In this document: positions 62,542 to 64,000 of the stretch, piece after piece
How the letters are laid out: every line of letters begins with the position of its first letter
Position numbering within the stretch: position 1 is the first letter of the stretch
Translations under genes and position numbers: made by a program
Assembly (NCBI GenBank): GCA_947623455.1
Contig: OX392529.1
Coordinates: 50,487,186-50,551,185, forward strand
Source of the DNA: Mimachlamys varia
Taxonomy: Eukaryota; Mollusca; Bivalvia; Pectinida; Pectinidae
DNA length: 64,000 bases
Reading direction: 5' to 3'
Notes under the pieces: generated by a model
Seen by the model: only the letters and a program-made list of their open reading frames with translations
Database searches by the model: none
Told to the model about the DNA's origin: nothing

Positions 62542-63144
62542 CTGGACTAGAGTTGTATACATTTATATGTATAGGGGAAACCCATTGTATATGGTAGTGT
62601 AGGTTCTAGGCTTAAAACAAAATTTGTGTTCTCGCTCGAAATCCTAATATATTATTTTCCATCATGCCCCAAATGTTTCCCATTGGATGAGAAATAATAC
62701 TGGTCATATTTCGGCCATTTCTTGAGATATTTTTTTAAACTTTCTTTTCAAATAATGGTATTTTGGGCTGGGGAACACGTTAAAACCCAGAAAAATGATA
62801 TGGTGACTCCTCCCACTGATTCAAATGTCAATCGAAGGATTTGAACCATTTTCCACATACTATTCATCAATTAAATAGACCGAATAAAGATATTGAAATG
62901 TAATTTGGTATGTTGATTCATCTTGATACAATGCAGGTCATGTATTAATTTGGTGACGATCAAATAATACATTCAAACGTTAGGCTGATTTAAGTTGAAC
63001 ATTTTAATTATTTAGGGCATAACACAACACGGAACCTTGTCGAACTCCAGTAAAATTTATTAAAGATTTTCCCAAGTGTTTTCTCTTTCGGATGAACTCC
63101 AATAATTTCCCCTATACATATAAATACATACAACTCTGGTCCAG
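62542..63144. mobile_element. 603-bp non-autonomous element with ~39-bp terminal inverted repeats
   Basis: CTGGACTAGAGTTGTATACA at the left end and its near-inverse (TGTATGTATTTATATG... in the right arm, ending CAACTCTGGTCCAG) match over about 39 bases with few differences, both reaching GTATAGGGGAAA inward. No coding frame inside. Target-site duplication not resolved. Confidence 0.7.
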
Positions 63145-64000
63145 CCCCTAGAGTAAATAACGATATTTTCCCGTTGAGGTTCTACCATTATTGGAAACCG
63201 TCTTTTTGTGACTTTAGCTGAATAGTTGCCAAGTCATTCTTAGATAACCTCATTGTCATGTGACCTACATTGTTGTGTGTCCAAAATAATGGCTTGACCT
63301 CGTCATAAAGTAAACTGTACTTTAGCAATTGAGTTGCCCAGTCACAAATTGTACCGGTTGCCATGTAAACAAAGCTGTTTTGGGTCCTAATTACATGATT
63401 GGTATGCGTTATAAAACATGTTTCATAATCATTGTGTTTTTTAAATGTACGTACGAAACCAAATCTGCTAAAAACATTAACCTCGCTAACCTTGATATAA
63501 AATGTTCACGATGAACCTGATCCGGGGTTAAACAGACACAATTTATTTCATTATTGGTTGCAAGCGAATTTGTTTAAAACGGCAGAAAAATCAGACAAGG
63601 ATAGTAAAACTCTCGATTTAACTGTCAGAGTGTTAAAAGTAGGTGGTGCTATAAATCAGGAATGCCAATATATCTTTGGCTTGTGAAAACACAAACACTT
63701 TACAGGGAACAGGATCATTGATTATCCATCTCCAAAGAGAATGTTAAAACAGGAGGCCAGGAAATTGAGTGATTCCTTTGTTTCCATTAGCGTCTCAGAA
63801 GACCATTAACAACGGTTTCAAACAAAAACGGCAATAAATCATGACATTTGAATTTAAACACAAACACTTTGAAAATCACTTTTCTAACCCCGGTTTTTGA
63901 TTTACTGCCTTGGTGGTGCGATAATGTATACAACTCGGGCGTTTGCGTTGAATACACCTCAACAAAACCCCAGAATAGTTTCGCGGGTTCAGCTATTTTA
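63145..64000. other. No gene recognised
   Basis: No supported frame or repeat up to the window end. Confidence 0.45.

Overview
This is eukaryotic DNA from an animal, most likely a mollusc and plausibly a bivalve. It is AT-rich, has small exons in long introns with GT/AG borders, and is crowded with short foldback and terminal-inverted-repeat elements, tRNA-derived SINE-like repeats and fragments of several reverse-transcriptase families. The species cannot be named from the sequence alone.

Two host genes are readable. (1) On the + strand, 4654-37555, a 14-exon gene encodes a 790-residue secreted protein: signal peptide, a cysteine-rich PAN/apple-like region, then six SRCR domains, each split over two exons at the same place (phase 1 / phase 2 / phase 1 throughout). 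All exon phases join to one open frame ending in TAG. The six domains follow a 4-4-6, 4-4-6 cysteine pattern in which the disulfide pair C2-C7 is lost as a pair. (2) On the - strand, 58469-47396, four exons encode the four CCN-family modules in order (IGFBP, VWC, TSP1, CT cystine knot). They join in frame over 311 codons including the stop; the signal-peptide exon was not found.

The most striking non-coding feature is a repeat family carrying a hammerhead-ribozyme-like core (CUGAAGA, stem II, GAAA, a tiny stem III, then a 6-bp stem I). It occurs as a tandem array of about 378-379-bp units at 2974-3935 and as dispersed copies at about 16.9, 19.5, 32.5, 45.7 and 58.7 kb, plus a fragment at 29.65 kb. 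This looks like a metazoan retrozyme-type element. Two dispersed copies keep every core base. Every copy in the SRCR gene that retains both halves of the ribozyme is antisense to the gene.

Layout: 1-2412, 5'-truncated APE/RT non-LTR element, fully open and running off the left edge; 2974-3935, ribozyme-like tandem array; 4.6-37.6 kb, SRCR gene with introns full of nested repeats, including a solo LTR, a piggyBac-type MITE and a Penelope-like fragment; 37.6-47.4 kb, intergenic, with a LINE insertion bounded by a target-site duplication and an uninterrupted paralogous site at 57.7 kb; 47.4-58.5 kb, CCN gene; 58.5-64 kb, repeats and a 0.6-kb inverted-repeat element. Two open minus-strand stretches (11888-12247 and 31359-31700) look protein-like but were not recognised.
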